Source: DRYM01 sp964526225 (GTDB taxonomy: Archaea > Thermoproteota > Thermoprotei_A > EX4484-217-1). Taken from it: a stretch of DNA of 31,840 nucleotides. This document shows, piece by piece, positions 1 to 8,663 of the stretch (position 1 is the first letter of the stretch; every line of letters begins with the position of its first letter). The DNA is taken from the NCBI GenBank assembly GCA_964526225.1, contig CAZGLL010000020.1, positions 1 to 31,840 on the forward strand, given 5' to 3'. Made by a program: the position numbers and the translations under genes. The notes under the pieces are model-generated. The model was not told the origin of the DNA. It made no database searches and saw nothing but the letters and a program-made list of their open reading frames with translations.

Positions 1-2
1 CA

Positions 3-155
3 TATGTTGAATTCAAAACGAAAGCCAAAGTTTACGATAGAAACTTCTCAAACCTCCTAGAAAAACTGGTAAAATATGGTGTACTGGAAAAACAAAACAA
101 CACATACAAAATAACAGACCCCCTAATAGACTACATTGTAAAAGAATATTTATGA
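3..155 (+). CDS. C-terminal tail of an archaeal P-loop ATPase (partial, runs off left edge)
   Basis: An open frame enters from the left edge and stops at TGA 153-155, giving about 50 residues with no start in the window. It contains NLLEKLVKYGVLEK and then YKITDPLIDYIV. That is the typical ending of the winged-helix C-terminal domain of the archaea-specific ATPase family (ATPase_2/DUF234 type), where 'KITDPL' near the end is very common. The minus-strand ATPase at the right edge of this window ends in the same way (NLVKYGFVEK, YKITDPL), which supports the call. The catalytic P-loop part lies outside the window. The biological role of these ATPases is poorly defined. The codons are strongly A/C-ending, as in the 3' ends of other genes here. 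Confidence 0.7.
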   Translation, partial: YVEFKTKAKVYDRNFSNLLEKLVKYGVLEKQNNTYKITDPLIDYIVKEYL

Positions 156-279
156 AAAACCTCAAACCTTAATCTCACTAAGGTAAACGCCTCCCCAATG
201 CTGAACCCCAGTTTCCCAGCCATCCTCCTTGACTCTCTAATGAGATTCCCTATTTCATCTGCTATGTCGAGAAAACCAT
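133..279 (-). pseudogene. possible remnant of a small antitoxin-like gene
   Basis: On the minus strand a coherent amphipathic stretch reads FLDIADEIGNLIRESRRM followed by GFSIGEAFTLVRLRFE and stops at 133-135. The only nearby start, ATG at 277-279, is in another frame. One extra T in the four-T run (272-275, complement) would join it as M-V-F-L-D-I-A. Charged helical small proteins of this kind are often antitoxins in archaea, but I do not recognise the family. It overlaps the end of the ATPase gene by about 23 bases in convergent orientation. From here to 419 I see no other gene. It could also be chance coding potential. Confidence 0.25.
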
Positions 280-419
280 CTTAGCTTCTCTTGTTTTATT
301 CCCCGCGTAAATCTCCTTAATCTAAGCAAAACCACCATGGGAACACTAAGCAGAAAACCCTTCTAAGACTATAACTTAATAGGTTCCACGTGAAACTTGT
401 TAGTGGAGGCCGCATGTAA

Positions 420-662
420 ATGACCATGATAAGTGGCTACAGATACCTCGAAATCGTTCCTGGCAGAAGAGGAGGCAGACCCACAATTAAGGGCACAAGA
501 GTATCGGTCGACGACATTTTAGAAGCTCTCTCGAAAGAATGGAGCATAGAGGAAATAGCGGAAAACTACGAAATACCTAAAGAAGCAGTCCTAGAAGCTA
601 TCAAATACGCTACCGAAATCCTAAAGAGGGTTGAGGTCATTTCTATTGAAGCTATTGGCTGA
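420..662 (+). CDS. DUF433 family antitoxin-like protein
   Basis: 80 residues. The central signature GRPTIKGTRVSVDDIL, followed by a helical segment with the EEIAENYEIP pattern, is the hallmark of DUF433, a small winged/ribbon DNA-binding family. It is usually found as the antitoxin partner of a PIN-like DUF5615 toxin. The ATG at 420 is preceded by GGAGG at 405-409. A second in-frame ATG at 426 is possible. The next gene starts inside the last 17 bases of this one, the classic translationally coupled order antitoxin-then-toxin. Expected role (family knowledge): bind and neutralise the toxin and repress the shared promoter. Confidence 0.85.
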   Translation: MTMISGYRYLEIVPGRRGGRPTIKGTRVSVDDILEALSKEWSIEEIAENYEIPKEAVLEAIKYATEILKRVEVISIEAIG

Positions 663-999
663 CGAGAACATACCGAAAATTCTAGTTAGAAAACTAGTAG
701 AGAAAAGCATCGATGTGGTTTGGCTTTCTAAAACAGAGCATAGAGGAATTACTGATGAGGAAGTAGTTAACTTAGCAAACAATTTAGGCAGAACCATTCT
801 TACACGAAACTCCGACTTTACAAAGAGAACACTACTTTCTAAAGCAAAACATGGAATCCTATATTTAGCCGAACCCGTAGCTAAAAACAATCTAGATGAA
901 CTCGCAAACACTATTGAAAACACCATAAAACATATTGTTCCCGAAAAAGGAATTCTAATAATTATTAAAACCAACTATGTAGAAATCATTCACACCTAA
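646..999 (+). CDS. DUF5615 PIN-like toxin (predicted nuclease)
   Basis: 117 residues if started at TTG 646, giving an N-terminus of (M)KLLADENIP. This matches the conserved 'FLLDENIP' opening of DUF5615 PIN-like proteins, whose first acidic residue (D) belongs to the metal site. A further acidic motif, TRNSDFTKR, is visible near the middle. A longer frame opens at TTG 631, but that codon has no spaced ribosome site. The 646 start has GAGGT at 633-637, 8 nt upstream, and gives the canonical N-terminus. The family is predicted to act as a VapC-like ribonuclease held inactive by the DUF433 partner encoded immediately upstream. The gene looks intact. Confidence 0.85.
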   Translation: MKLLADENIPKILVRKLVEKSIDVVWLSKTEHRGITDEEVVNLANNLGRTILTRNSDFTKRTLLSKAKHGILYLAEPVAKNNLDELANTIENTIKHIVPEKGILIIIKTNYVEIIHT

Positions 1000-1124
1000 C
1001 AACACCAGAAACATTTTCAAAACAAGAAAACAAAGCATAAACCTAAAGACTACACCATGACTGTGTCGGATGAATAAATGACTGTTCTTGAATTAATGGC
1101 TTTGCGCTAATCTTATTTTCAATT

Positions 1125-2207
1125 TTGAAGTTTAATAAATTAGGTGTCTATTTGAAGACCAGGGAAGTTTCTTTAGCATTTCTGATCATAGGCTTATTGT
1201 TAGGGGGAATTGCTGGTTCAACTCTTTCTCCTCAGCGAGCCGCAGAAACCGTAACTAAGTTCATAACTACGACTTCAGAGTACACGGTAACCATGTATTC
1301 CACCATAACCAAGCCTGTCTATTCAACGATTACCGAGGAAAGAACCGTAACTACAACTCTTTATCTAACGGAAACCAAAACCGCTACTTTAACTATGGAA
1401 ACAACAACCACAATTACCAACACTGAAACCATAATTTTCACGAGCACAGCCACGGTAACAGCTGCTAAGCCCCCACCTATTACAAGATACTTCGATATTC
1501 ACCTAATAAAAGATGATGTCTGGGTTAGGGTTCAAGTAGAAATACCTTCAGAACTCGTTGAGTCATACAGTGGCCGCAGAATCCCCGTTTACGTAGGGGA
1601 GGAAGAAGAAACATTCAATAGAATAGTTAGTGAAGCTATTAAACAAGCTCCAATATTTAACTTAGCCATGAGCCTATGGGAATTAGCGAACAATGATCTT
1701 GAACTTTATGGTGCCTATGCTTTACAGGTGATTCACCAAATGACATATAATTTCAGTAAAGCGTATGGTGAAGAGTACGGTGTTCAACCACCACTAACAA
1801 CACTTATCGAAAACAGCGGTATATGCGTAGACTACGCCCTACTTTACGCAGCACTTCTCAAAGCAGTAAACGCAAGCACAGTATTAGTAGGGGTTAAGGT
1901 GTGGAATTACGAAAGCGGAGTCACCAACGCTCCACACATGATGGTCGGCGTAAAACTACCTAACCCACCAAGCCTCCCACAACAATACCACAACTACTTC
2001 TTAAACAAAGGCTACCCCGGAGACTACTCAATAACAATAAACAGCAAAACATACTATCTAGCCGACGCAACACCCCCAAGCTACGTTTTCATAGAGGAAC
2101 CCGAAGGCAAAATGCTTCCACCAGAAAACTACTATCCAGCATTCATAGGAGAACACCTATGGGACAAAATAGAAATAGTCAAGGTATATCACCTACAAAA
2201 CAAATAG
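1125..2207 (+). CDS. membrane-anchored transglutaminase-like (cysteine protease fold) surface protein
   Basis: 360 residues. A hydrophobic segment at about 17-35 acts as signal anchor. A Thr/Val/Ser-rich linker follows (about 45-115, repeated TVT/TTT), of the kind that spaces extracellular domains from the membrane in crenarchaeal surface proteins. The C-terminal part is a transglutaminase-core fold with a visible catalytic triad: Cys234 in SGICVDYA, His271 in APHMMVGV and Asp314 in YYLADATP. In archaea such domains are thought to be proteases or peptide-modifying enzymes rather than true transglutaminases. The start is TTG 1125; TTG 1152 is an alternative that keeps the anchor. The 3' third is strikingly A/C-ending in codon use, whereas the 5' part is not. 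Substrate unknown. Confidence 0.75.
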   Translation: MKFNKLGVYLKTREVSLAFLIIGLLLGGIAGSTLSPQRAAETVTKFITTTSEYTVTMYSTITKPVYSTITEERTVTTTLYLTETKTATLTMETTTTITNTETIIFTSTATVTAAKPPPITRYFDIHLIKDDVWVRVQVEIPSELVESYSGRRIPVYVGEEEETFNRIVSEAIKQAPIFNLAMSLWELANNDLELYGAYALQVIHQMTYNFSKAYGEEYGVQPPLTTLIENSGICVDYALLYAALLKAVNASTVLVGVKVWNYESGVTNAPHMMVGVKLPNPPSLPQQYHNYFLNKGYPGDYSITINSKTYYLADATPPSYVFIEEPEGKMLPPENYYPAFIGEHLWDKIEIVKVYHLQNK

Positions 2208-2282
2208 TGTAAGCGGAAGCCACGAACTCTATCGTTTATGGTTTCTATTTTAAACCCTGGGTTTTCTCTGTGAAGAAGGTGT

Positions 2283-3911
2283 TTGAAGACATTGTTCCTA
2301 TGGGTTCCCGTTAGGGTTCACGAGGTTGTTGCTGAACTTAGAGAAGCCCTCAACGGACCTCCTAGGTTTGAAACTATGCCTCCAAGCATTATTCCCTGCA
2401 ACGTATGTGTTTTGAAACTGTATTTGGACGGGATCTCATATTTTGCTTCGCTAGACCGCTCAGAGAAGCTTATTGTTGAAAGTGTTTTCGAAAGCCTCGT
2501 TAAACTCGCAGAAACCACTGCTCCAAACAGTTTACCGTCAACATGGGTTCCTATTCCAACACATAGGCTCCCCCTAAAAGTCAACCATATCCCACCCCCT
2601 CCTTTCCCCTTACTCATAGCCTTCTGCTCCTCAGGAGGAAAATGCATGTGCAAAGCCACTGTCGCTTCACCCAAGAAGTTCCTAAGGGAGGCTTCAGCAT
2701 GGGTTAGCCACGTTTTCAACATCGAATCCCAAAATGAAATTCAAGAGTATTCTCTCGAAGAATTCCTTGAAGGGAAGGTTTCGAAAAGCGGAGCATACGT
2801 TTTCACTCTCGAAGCATTCAGGGTTTTAGCTAAGCCTTTCGGAGGAACCATTGTTAGAACCCCTTTAACACTAAACACTAAGCCGGTTGGCGGAGGCAGA
2901 ATTGTTCTTGGCGAAGTAGTTGACCACCTAGGCTACCCCACCGGAGCCAAATACAGTGTTAGAGTAGGACAAATGCACTCCCTAATTGTTGGAACAACCG
3001 GTTCTGGAAAATCAACTTCAGCCGCCAGGTTCGCTCTAGAAACCTCTAGGGCACATGTGAAAACAGTTGTTCTAGACTGGACCGGAGAATACCCTTCAAT
3101 GCTTAGCGCCAAAGTTCTCAAGCCCGGCAACGACTTCTCCCTTCCCCTAAAAACTCTTAGTGTAAGGGTTGTTTTCGAAATCCTAAAATACCATGCTGAA
3201 ACAGTGTGGAACACTGTTCTCTCACCAATGCAGTACAGTATTCTTAGGAAAGCAGTTTACAAAGCCCAAGGAAGCCCCCGAGAAATCTTCCACACAGTAG
3301 AAAGGGAACTAAGCAGTTCAAGAAGAGATGTCCGGCAAGCATCAAACGCACTACTCAACAAACTCGAACCAGTAAGAAACGTTCTCCACACACTCACAAG
3401 CAACACAAACCCTCCACTGTCCCTAAGAAACCTCCCCTACCTCGCAATAGTTAACCTCGGAGCCTACGAAACATCTGAGGAAAAATCTTTAGCAGCCCAG
3501 CTAGTACTCCACAGCCTCATAGCCCAGCTAAGAAACGTGATTTCCAAGAAGCCAATACTACATGTTGTCCTTGAGGAAGCACACCACTACCTAAAACCCC
3601 ACATGGAACTCCCAACACTAATAGAGGAAGCACTCATAGAACATAGGAAACACGGAATAAACCTAACCCTAGTAACATCAAACCCAAACCTACCCCAAAC
3701 AGTAACGCTAAACACCCAACTAATACTAGTGCACAGAGCAAACACCTTGCAAGCAGCAACGAAACAAGCAGAACTCGTCTCACCAGCACACCAGCTAACA
3801 CCAACATACGCAAAACACATAAGACAACTACCAACAGGCCAAGCAATAGCAGTATCAACAAACCAGCCACAACCAACACTAATCCAAATAAAACCACCAT
3901 GGAAACACTAA
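2283..3911 (+). CDS. HerA-like (DUF87) DNA-translocase ATPase
   Basis: 542 residues. The Walker A motif GTTGSGKS is at 237-244, preceded by a beta-rich region ending GEVVDHLGYPTGAKYSV, as in the N-terminal barrel of HerA-type ATPases. Walker B is HVVLEEAHHYL, about 427-437, and a polar strand, LTLVTSNPN, follows it. HerA proteins are hexameric pumps that work with NurA nuclease and Mre11-Rad50 in end resection, or serve in mobile elements and conjugation. No NurA or Mre11 gene is adjacent, so this may be a specialised paralogue. The N-terminal ~200 residues contain a cysteine cluster (FCSSGGKCMCK). The start is TTG 2283 after AAGGTG. Codons shift from mixed at the 5' end to almost all A/C-ending at the 3' end. 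Confidence 0.8.
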   Translation: MKTLFLWVPVRVHEVVAELREALNGPPRFETMPPSIIPCNVCVLKLYLDGISYFASLDRSEKLIVESVFESLVKLAETTAPNSLPSTWVPIPTHRLPLKVNHIPPPPFPLLIAFCSSGGKCMCKATVASPKKFLREASAWVSHVFNIESQNEIQEYSLEEFLEGKVSKSGAYVFTLEAFRVLAKPFGGTIVRTPLTLNTKPVGGGRIVLGEVVDHLGYPTGAKYSVRVGQMHSLIVGTTGSGKSTSAARFALETSRAHVKTVVLDWTGEYPSMLSAKVLKPGNDFSLPLKTLSVRVVFEILKYHAETVWNTVLSPMQYSILRKAVYKAQGSPREIFHTVERELSSSRRDVRQASNALLNKLEPVRNVLHTLTSNTNPPLSLRNLPYLAIVNLGAYETSEEKSLAAQLVLHSLIAQLRNVISKKPILHVVLEEAHHYLKPHMELPTLIEEALIEHRKHGINLTLVTSNPNLPQTVTLNTQLILVHRANTLQAATKQAELVSPAHQLTPTYAKHIRQLPTGQAIAVSTNQPQPTLIQIKPPWKH

Positions 3912-3995
3912 AAAACACTTCCACCAAACCCCACATAAAACCAGCAATACTTCCACATCACCCTTTAAAACCCCCAGAATAAACAAGGGGGCACA

Positions 3996-5300
3996 GTGAA
4001 CACAAGCAAAACAGAGGAGATCATTAGAGAAATAGCGGAGCACAAACTAAAACCAAAACAGATCATCGAGAAATACGGTGAAGAAACACTAAAACAAGTA
4101 ATAACCCACCTAAACAGCCAAGGACTCAGCGTAGGAGACATAGCAGCCAAACTAAACCTAAAATCAACATCCCACTTCAAACAACTACTGAAAAAGCTTG
4201 GAATAGAGCTGAAGAAAACAGAAACACGCTACATGAAGGAGGAAGCAAAGGAACATGTAGAAAAACTACTCAACGAAGTAAAACAAAACCCCAAACTACT
4301 AGGAATCATAGAGTACGTGAAAACCCACGAACAACCCCCAGAAGACTACTGGAAACTAGGTGAACATGACAGAGCAAAAACACTAGCATGGCTAAACCAC
4401 ATGGAAAAATGGAGCATAAGAAAACTCGCAAAAACATTCAAAACATCAAAAAACACAATAGCACTCCTCCTTAAAAGATACGGAATTCAGCCAAGAAAAC
4501 CCAAGCGGAAACCAATAGTGGATCCGGAGGACAAAGCATACCTAGCAGGTCTCATAGCAGGAGACCTAACAGTAAGAATAAGCAAAGGATCACTAATAGC
4601 CCAAATAGGAACAACACATTACACACCATGGCACCAACTATTCTGGAACTTCTTCGCAAAATACACATCATCAATCCTCGAAGCGCCAAGATACAGGCCA
4701 GACAAGAAACCAAACTACGAATGGACACTATATGCAACACTGCACCCAAAAGACAAATGGGTACTGCAAACACCAAAAAACAAAATACCCCAATGGATCA
4801 TGGAAAACCCAAAACAACAACTACCACCATACCTAGCAGGACTAACAGACACAGAAGGAGGATGGCATGCTGGTTCGTGGCGCTACAATAGACCACTAAG
4901 TAAGGGAGGAAAGAAGTACTATAGGATAATCTATGATGTAACAAATACAAATAAGACATTATTAGAGGAAATAAGGGATTTACTTAACAAATACTTCAAG
5001 ATAAAGACGTATGTTATTTTAGTACACAAAGAAGGAGAAAAGGGAAGATACTCAACAAAACCAGCATATAAGCTAAGAGCGCTAGGGAATGAAGCAGTAG
5101 AGTTAGCAAAACTCCTACTACCATACCTGAAACACCCGGAGAAAATAGAGAGAGCAAAACTAGCAATAAAACACGGAATAAAAACACTAACACAAGAAGA
5201 AATCCAAGAATGGAGGAAACTAAGAGAAAAGGAAAAACAACAAACACTCAAAGACATAGAACAAGCAAAGAAACAATACCAACAAAAACACAACCCCTAA
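3996..5300 (+). CDS. free-standing LAGLIDADG homing endonuclease with N-terminal helix-turn-helix domains
   Basis: 434 residues. There are two dodecapeptide motifs, YLAGLIAGDL (from residue 183) and YLAGLTDTEGG (from 280). They lie about 97 residues apart, as in two-domain monomeric LAGLIDADG enzymes, and each supplies an acidic metal ligand (D and E/D). Two helix-turn-helix-like segments precede them: LSVGDIAAKLNLKSTSHFKQ (about 44-63) and WSIRKLAKTFKTSKNTIALL (about 139-158). The tail is a Lys/Gln-rich helix. It is neither intron- nor intein-embedded: flanking genes are complete, so it is a stand-alone selfish endonuclease or a domesticated DNA-binding protein. GTG 3996 follows GGGGG at 3987-3991. 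Codons are very A/C-rich except for a block at about 4866-5060 that differs sharply. Confidence 0.85.
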   Translation: MNTSKTEEIIREIAEHKLKPKQIIEKYGEETLKQVITHLNSQGLSVGDIAAKLNLKSTSHFKQLLKKLGIELKKTETRYMKEEAKEHVEKLLNEVKQNPKLLGIIEYVKTHEQPPEDYWKLGEHDRAKTLAWLNHMEKWSIRKLAKTFKTSKNTIALLLKRYGIQPRKPKRKPIVDPEDKAYLAGLIAGDLTVRISKGSLIAQIGTTHYTPWHQLFWNFFAKYTSSILEAPRYRPDKKPNYEWTLYATLHPKDKWVLQTPKNKIPQWIMENPKQQLPPYLAGLTDTEGGWHAGSWRYNRPLSKGGKKYYRIIYDVTNTNKTLLEEIRDLLNKYFKIKTYVILVHKEGEKGRYSTKPAYKLRALGNEAVELAKLLLPYLKHPEKIERAKLAIKHGIKTLTQEEIQEWRKLREKEKQQTLKDIEQAKKQYQQKHNP

Positions 5301-5412
5301 AAACAAAAACACCAACACCACTTTCTTTTTCACATAATCTCATCAATCCTACTTAAGGAATAATGTAATTAAATGAAAGAGAACATAATGATGTATAAAA
5401 TTATTTAATAAT

Positions 5413-6138
5413 TTAGTGTGCTCCCTTCTTCCTCCCTGTTCTTCTAGCAGCTATGTGACCGGTCTTCCTACCTGGAGGCGCCGTTCTAGAAACAGTAGAC
5501 GGGAACGAAACACTTTGGTGCTGGCCTCCGCCATGGGGATGGGAAACCGCGTTCATTGCTACTCCTCTTACTCTTGGGTATTTCCATGCTTTTACTTTGG
5601 ATCTGTAGTAGTTTGTTCCTGCTTTTAGTAGGGGTTTTTCTGTTCTTCCTGCTCCTGCTGGTATTCCTATTGTTGCTTTTGCTTGGTTGTGTACTTCTAC
5701 TGTTTTCCCGGATGGTAGCTGTATTATTGTTTTGTTTCCTGTTCTTCCGAGTATTAGTGCGTATGATCCTGCTTGTCTAGCGTATTTCCCACCATCACCC
5801 GGTAGTTTTTCAACGTTGTATACTTGTGTTCCTTCGGGGATTTTGCCTACTGGCAAGATGTTTCCGTTTTCTATTGGTGCTTCAGGTCCAACGTAGATTA
5901 CCTGTCCCTCATAGGCTCCTTCAGGAGCTGGCATGTAGAATTCAACACCATTCTCTAGAACAACCCTTGCTAAAGGAACCCACCTACCAGGGTCGTGAAC
6001 AAGCTCAACAATCCTACCCTTAAAAGTTTGATCAGCAGGTAAAGGAGGATACCTAGCTGGAGCTACATGAATCCACCCTGGACTACGGAAAGTAGGAGAA
6101 CCCCTACCCATACGCTGCCACAAAGTCCTCTTACCCAT
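5413..6138 (-). CDS. rpl2: large-subunit ribosomal protein uL2 (L2P)
   Basis: 241 residues, full length for archaeal uL2. Recognisable blocks are FRSPGWIHVAPARYPPLP near the N-terminus, GNILPVGKIPEGTQVYNVE, the SH3-like KTVEVHNQAKATIGIPAGAG, and the C-terminal AMNAVSHPHGGG followed by APPGRKTGHIAARRTGRKKG. uL2 sits at the peptidyl-transferase centre and contacts 23S rRNA. In the HPHGGG block the usual preceding Asp (NxVDHPHGGG in most uL2) is Ser. The gene stands alone, away from the S10 cluster in which uL2 normally lies, with the endonuclease gene convergent to it. The start is ATG 6138. Early codons are T/G-ending and later codons (about 150-195) are A/C-ending. Confidence 0.97.
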   Translation of the reverse strand: MGKRTLWQRMGRGSPTFRSPGWIHVAPARYPPLPADQTFKGRIVELVHDPGRWVPLARVVLENGVEFYMPAPEGAYEGQVIYVGPEAPIENGNILPVGKIPEGTQVYNVEKLPGDGGKYARQAGSYALILGRTGNKTIIQLPSGKTVEVHNQAKATIGIPAGAGRTEKPLLKAGTNYYRSKVKAWKYPRVRGVAMNAVSHPHGGGQHQSVSFPSTVSRTAPPGRKTGHIAARRTGRKKGAH

Positions 6139-6333
6139 CAGCCAACACCAACACTATACCTACTTTGCACTCAAGCTACAACTTAAACAAACACACACCC
6201 TAATAAACCTTATGAGAGACAGAACATTTGCATTTTCACATTTTTGAAGGCAATATTAGAGAAAAACCAAATAAGGACATAATTTTTTACTGTATTGAAA
6301 TCTCATGTATATTTGCTACCTAAGGTGTTAGTT

Positions 6334-7173
6334 ATGAGTATGAACCCGAAGGTAAGGGAAGCTCTAATGTTTTGGGTAAACTACTCTAAAGATGTCATGA
6401 TTAAGAACATGGAGTTTTTGTTGAATAGATATAGGAACGTTATAGATTCTTGTTATGATCTTTTCAACGATGTCATAGATATAGAGTCTTGGATTGCACC
6501 AAACAAGAGTATGGATGAAAGTAAGCGTATGGGTATGGTTATAAAGTACTTGATGTATCCTATGCTTATACATGTTATATACCCTAACCTCAACTTCCTA
6601 TGTATAGAGATAATGCTTGGAGCAATTCCGCAGGCATTCTACACTTTGAGAACAATTCTTGAAGCTTTTGTAATTGCTCTTTATGCTGATACTAAAGAGG
6701 AGTTGAAGAATCTTGTATCCTATGAGAAAGTAGAGCACGAAAGTGTTAGGAATGCAACTGTTTTTGGTGTAAAAGACCATATACTCAAAGTTCTAACGAA
6801 AGTTTTCGGAGATAGAGAATGTAGGGAATGGCTCAAATACATACTTGAGCTATATCAAGCAATCTCCGCGTGGGTGCATCCAGTAGCTAGAATTAAGCTG
6901 GATAAAGAGAAGGAGATAACAGCAGGTGTACTTAGAGCTATCATGATAACAGTAGCACAACGAGGTGTACCACCAAGTTACGGACTTGTTATACCTATGG
7001 AATATGACGAAGAAGATCTCGATAATCTAAAACATCTCAATGAAATTATAAAGCATACCAGATTAGCAATAACAATGATAGCTTATACATGGTCTATAAA
7101 CAAAAACGTGGCCGATAGAGAAGCCCTTAGAAAACGCTTCGAAGAGCTATCGAAAGTTATCCAAACATCCTAA
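6334..7173 (+). CDS. hypothetical helical protein (DUF5677-like pattern)
   Basis: About 279 residues, almost all alpha-helical by composition. Around residues 100-120 it has YTLRTILEAFVIALYAD and further on AISAWVHPVARI. The pairing of an 'R-T/S-x-x-E-A' helix with a later W-x-H-P motif resembles DUF5677-type helical proteins distantly linked to HEPN domains. That is a weak similarity from memory and no nuclease activity should be assumed. A frame is open from TTG 6295, but ATG 6334 has AAGGTG 6 nt upstream (6322-6327) and is preferred. The gene stands alone between uL2 and a minus-strand gene. Confidence 0.65.
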   Translation: MSMNPKVREALMFWVNYSKDVMIKNMEFLLNRYRNVIDSCYDLFNDVIDIESWIAPNKSMDESKRMGMVIKYLMYPMLIHVIYPNLNFLCIEIMLGAIPQAFYTLRTILEAFVIALYADTKEELKNLVSYEKVEHESVRNATVFGVKDHILKVLTKVFGDRECREWLKYILELYQAISAWVHPVARIKLDKEKEITAGVLRAIMITVAQRGVPPSYGLVIPMEYDEEDLDNLKHLNEIIKHTRLAITMIAYTWSINKNVADREALRKRFEELSKVIQTS

Positions 7174-7267
7174 TCATCCTAGTATAGGAGTAACGTCAAT
7201 TTAAACCGCCTATAGCATTGTAGCTTCCTATAGTTAAGATGCCTGAGTTAGCTTTGGATTGCAGATT

Positions 7268-8392
7268 CTATGCCCCTAACATCATGCTCCTTATGTATTT
7301 TATGGCTTGTCTTAACCTGGTTTCTGGTTGGCTATGTCCTAGTTTCCGAAGCATATCACTGCCCGTGTAAAGCTTGATGTTCTCTTCCGGAGTGAATGAG
7401 GGACATATGTATTTGTGGGGTTTCATGCCACATAGTTTTTCGAGTGCTTCCCTTGTTTTTGACAATACCCTAGTTTTCAAGTCTTGGTCAGGATCATCGA
7501 AGCATATTAGCACTACTTCTTTTATGCATGCTTTCCTAGCTCCTAGAAGGCTATACGTGCTTGTGAGAGTGTTTAGTAGCCGTTTTAATCTCGACATCTT
7601 CCCCTCAATGCGTGTTGTCTTGCTATCTCTCTTATTCTCAAGTTCTAGAAATTTGAAGCATCTAACCTCTATCTCAGCAATATGAAGTTCTACTCTGTCC
7701 TCAACTCTCTTTATGGATACAGCGTCGAACTCGTATGTCGCTTTCCTTGTTAGTGGTAGAGGCTCTGCCTTCTCCCAAGGGTCCTTCAGCGCCATGGATA
7801 GCCATGTTCTAGCAACAACCTCAGCAAAGACGCTAAGCGTATCTCTGCCAAGTTTTAGTTCGCCAACTCCATGGTCAGCTACGTACTTCTCAAGGATTTT
7901 AGCATAGTTGTCAGCTAGGTATAGAAGGGATTCAAATAAATAACCGAGTTCGTGTGCAAGATCCCTTAGCTTTACACTTAGAAGTGTTTCAAGAACCTTA
8001 GCGCTTAGACCGAATCTGCTGGCTACTAGCTCTAGAAGAGCTCCGCCTATAGGTCCCTTAGCGAATTTTTTCAGAACATCTAGCAGAGGTGGTTCAGGTA
8101 AAGATTCTACAAGTATTTCGGGCATTGGCAGAACATCGTCTCTGCCAAACTTCTTCATGGCAACACTCTTCACGTGAGGGCCAGGATCATTGATAAGCTC
8201 TTCAACAACATTGAGGAGATGCAGTGTTAACCTAGCTTCACCATCACTAATATCGCTAATAACTTCCTTGAGCAAAGTGGTAAGTCTGAGTGCTTCGCTA
8301 TGTTCAAGATAGCCTCTTCTCCTACCAGAGAGAACGATATCCCTAAACTCATAGAGCTTACTAAGCCTTTCAAGTACTTGCTGATAACTCAT
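7268..8392 (-). CDS. uncharacterised protein with possible PD-(D/E)XK-like C-terminal domain
   Basis: 374 residues. The N-terminal half is helical and might be a small HEAT-like scaffold. Around residues 220-244 a beta-strand pair reads YEFDAVSIKRV then VELHIAEIEVRC. An Asp at the end of one strand and E-x-E on the next resembles a restriction-endonuclease-like core, but the usual Lys is absent (E-I-E-V), so it may be inactive or not this fold. The C-terminal part has a strand ending VVLICFDDPDQD. I do not recognise a named family. It ends head-to-tail with the convergent 6334 gene. The start is ATG 8392. Confidence 0.65.
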   Translation of the reverse strand: MSYQQVLERLSKLYEFRDIVLSGRRRGYLEHSEALRLTTLLKEVISDISDGEARLTLHLLNVVEELINDPGPHVKSVAMKKFGRDDVLPMPEILVESLPEPPLLDVLKKFAKGPIGGALLELVASRFGLSAKVLETLLSVKLRDLAHELGYLFESLLYLADNYAKILEKYVADHGVGELKLGRDTLSVFAEVVARTWLSMALKDPWEKAEPLPLTRKATYEFDAVSIKRVEDRVELHIAEIEVRCFKFLELENKRDSKTTRIEGKMSRLKRLLNTLTSTYSLLGARKACIKEVVLICFDDPDQDLKTRVLSKTREALEKLCGMKPHKYICPSFTPEENIKLYTGSDMLRKLGHSQPETRLRQAIKYIRSMMLGA

Positions 8393-8663
8393 CCTGGACC
8401 CCCATGTATTATTCTCTGCTTATACATTAATATGGAGTATCCCCACATACGTAGAACAATTATGCTACCAAGCAATGTAGATTTTGATATATTATATCGA
8501 ACTTCATAGCAATGTGGAATTACATAAAGTTATAATTTACTGTAAGAGCGCTATTAGCTCTCTTGACGCCGACTTTATTTTTTATTACAACTTCAGCGAT
8601 AACAAATATTAAGGTAGAGAAAAGATTAATTATTTCAGATGTTCTACTGTTTAAACTAGTAAA

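Noticed and set aside
3634..3936. Leu/Val-rich minus-strand ORF opposite the HerA-like gene
   Set aside because: It is an artefact of A/C-rich codons on the coding strand, which read as G/T-rich hydrophobic codons on the other strand; the real gene has Walker motifs. The same applies to minus-strand ORFs at 4552-4776 and 4931-5293 and plus-strand ones over uL2.
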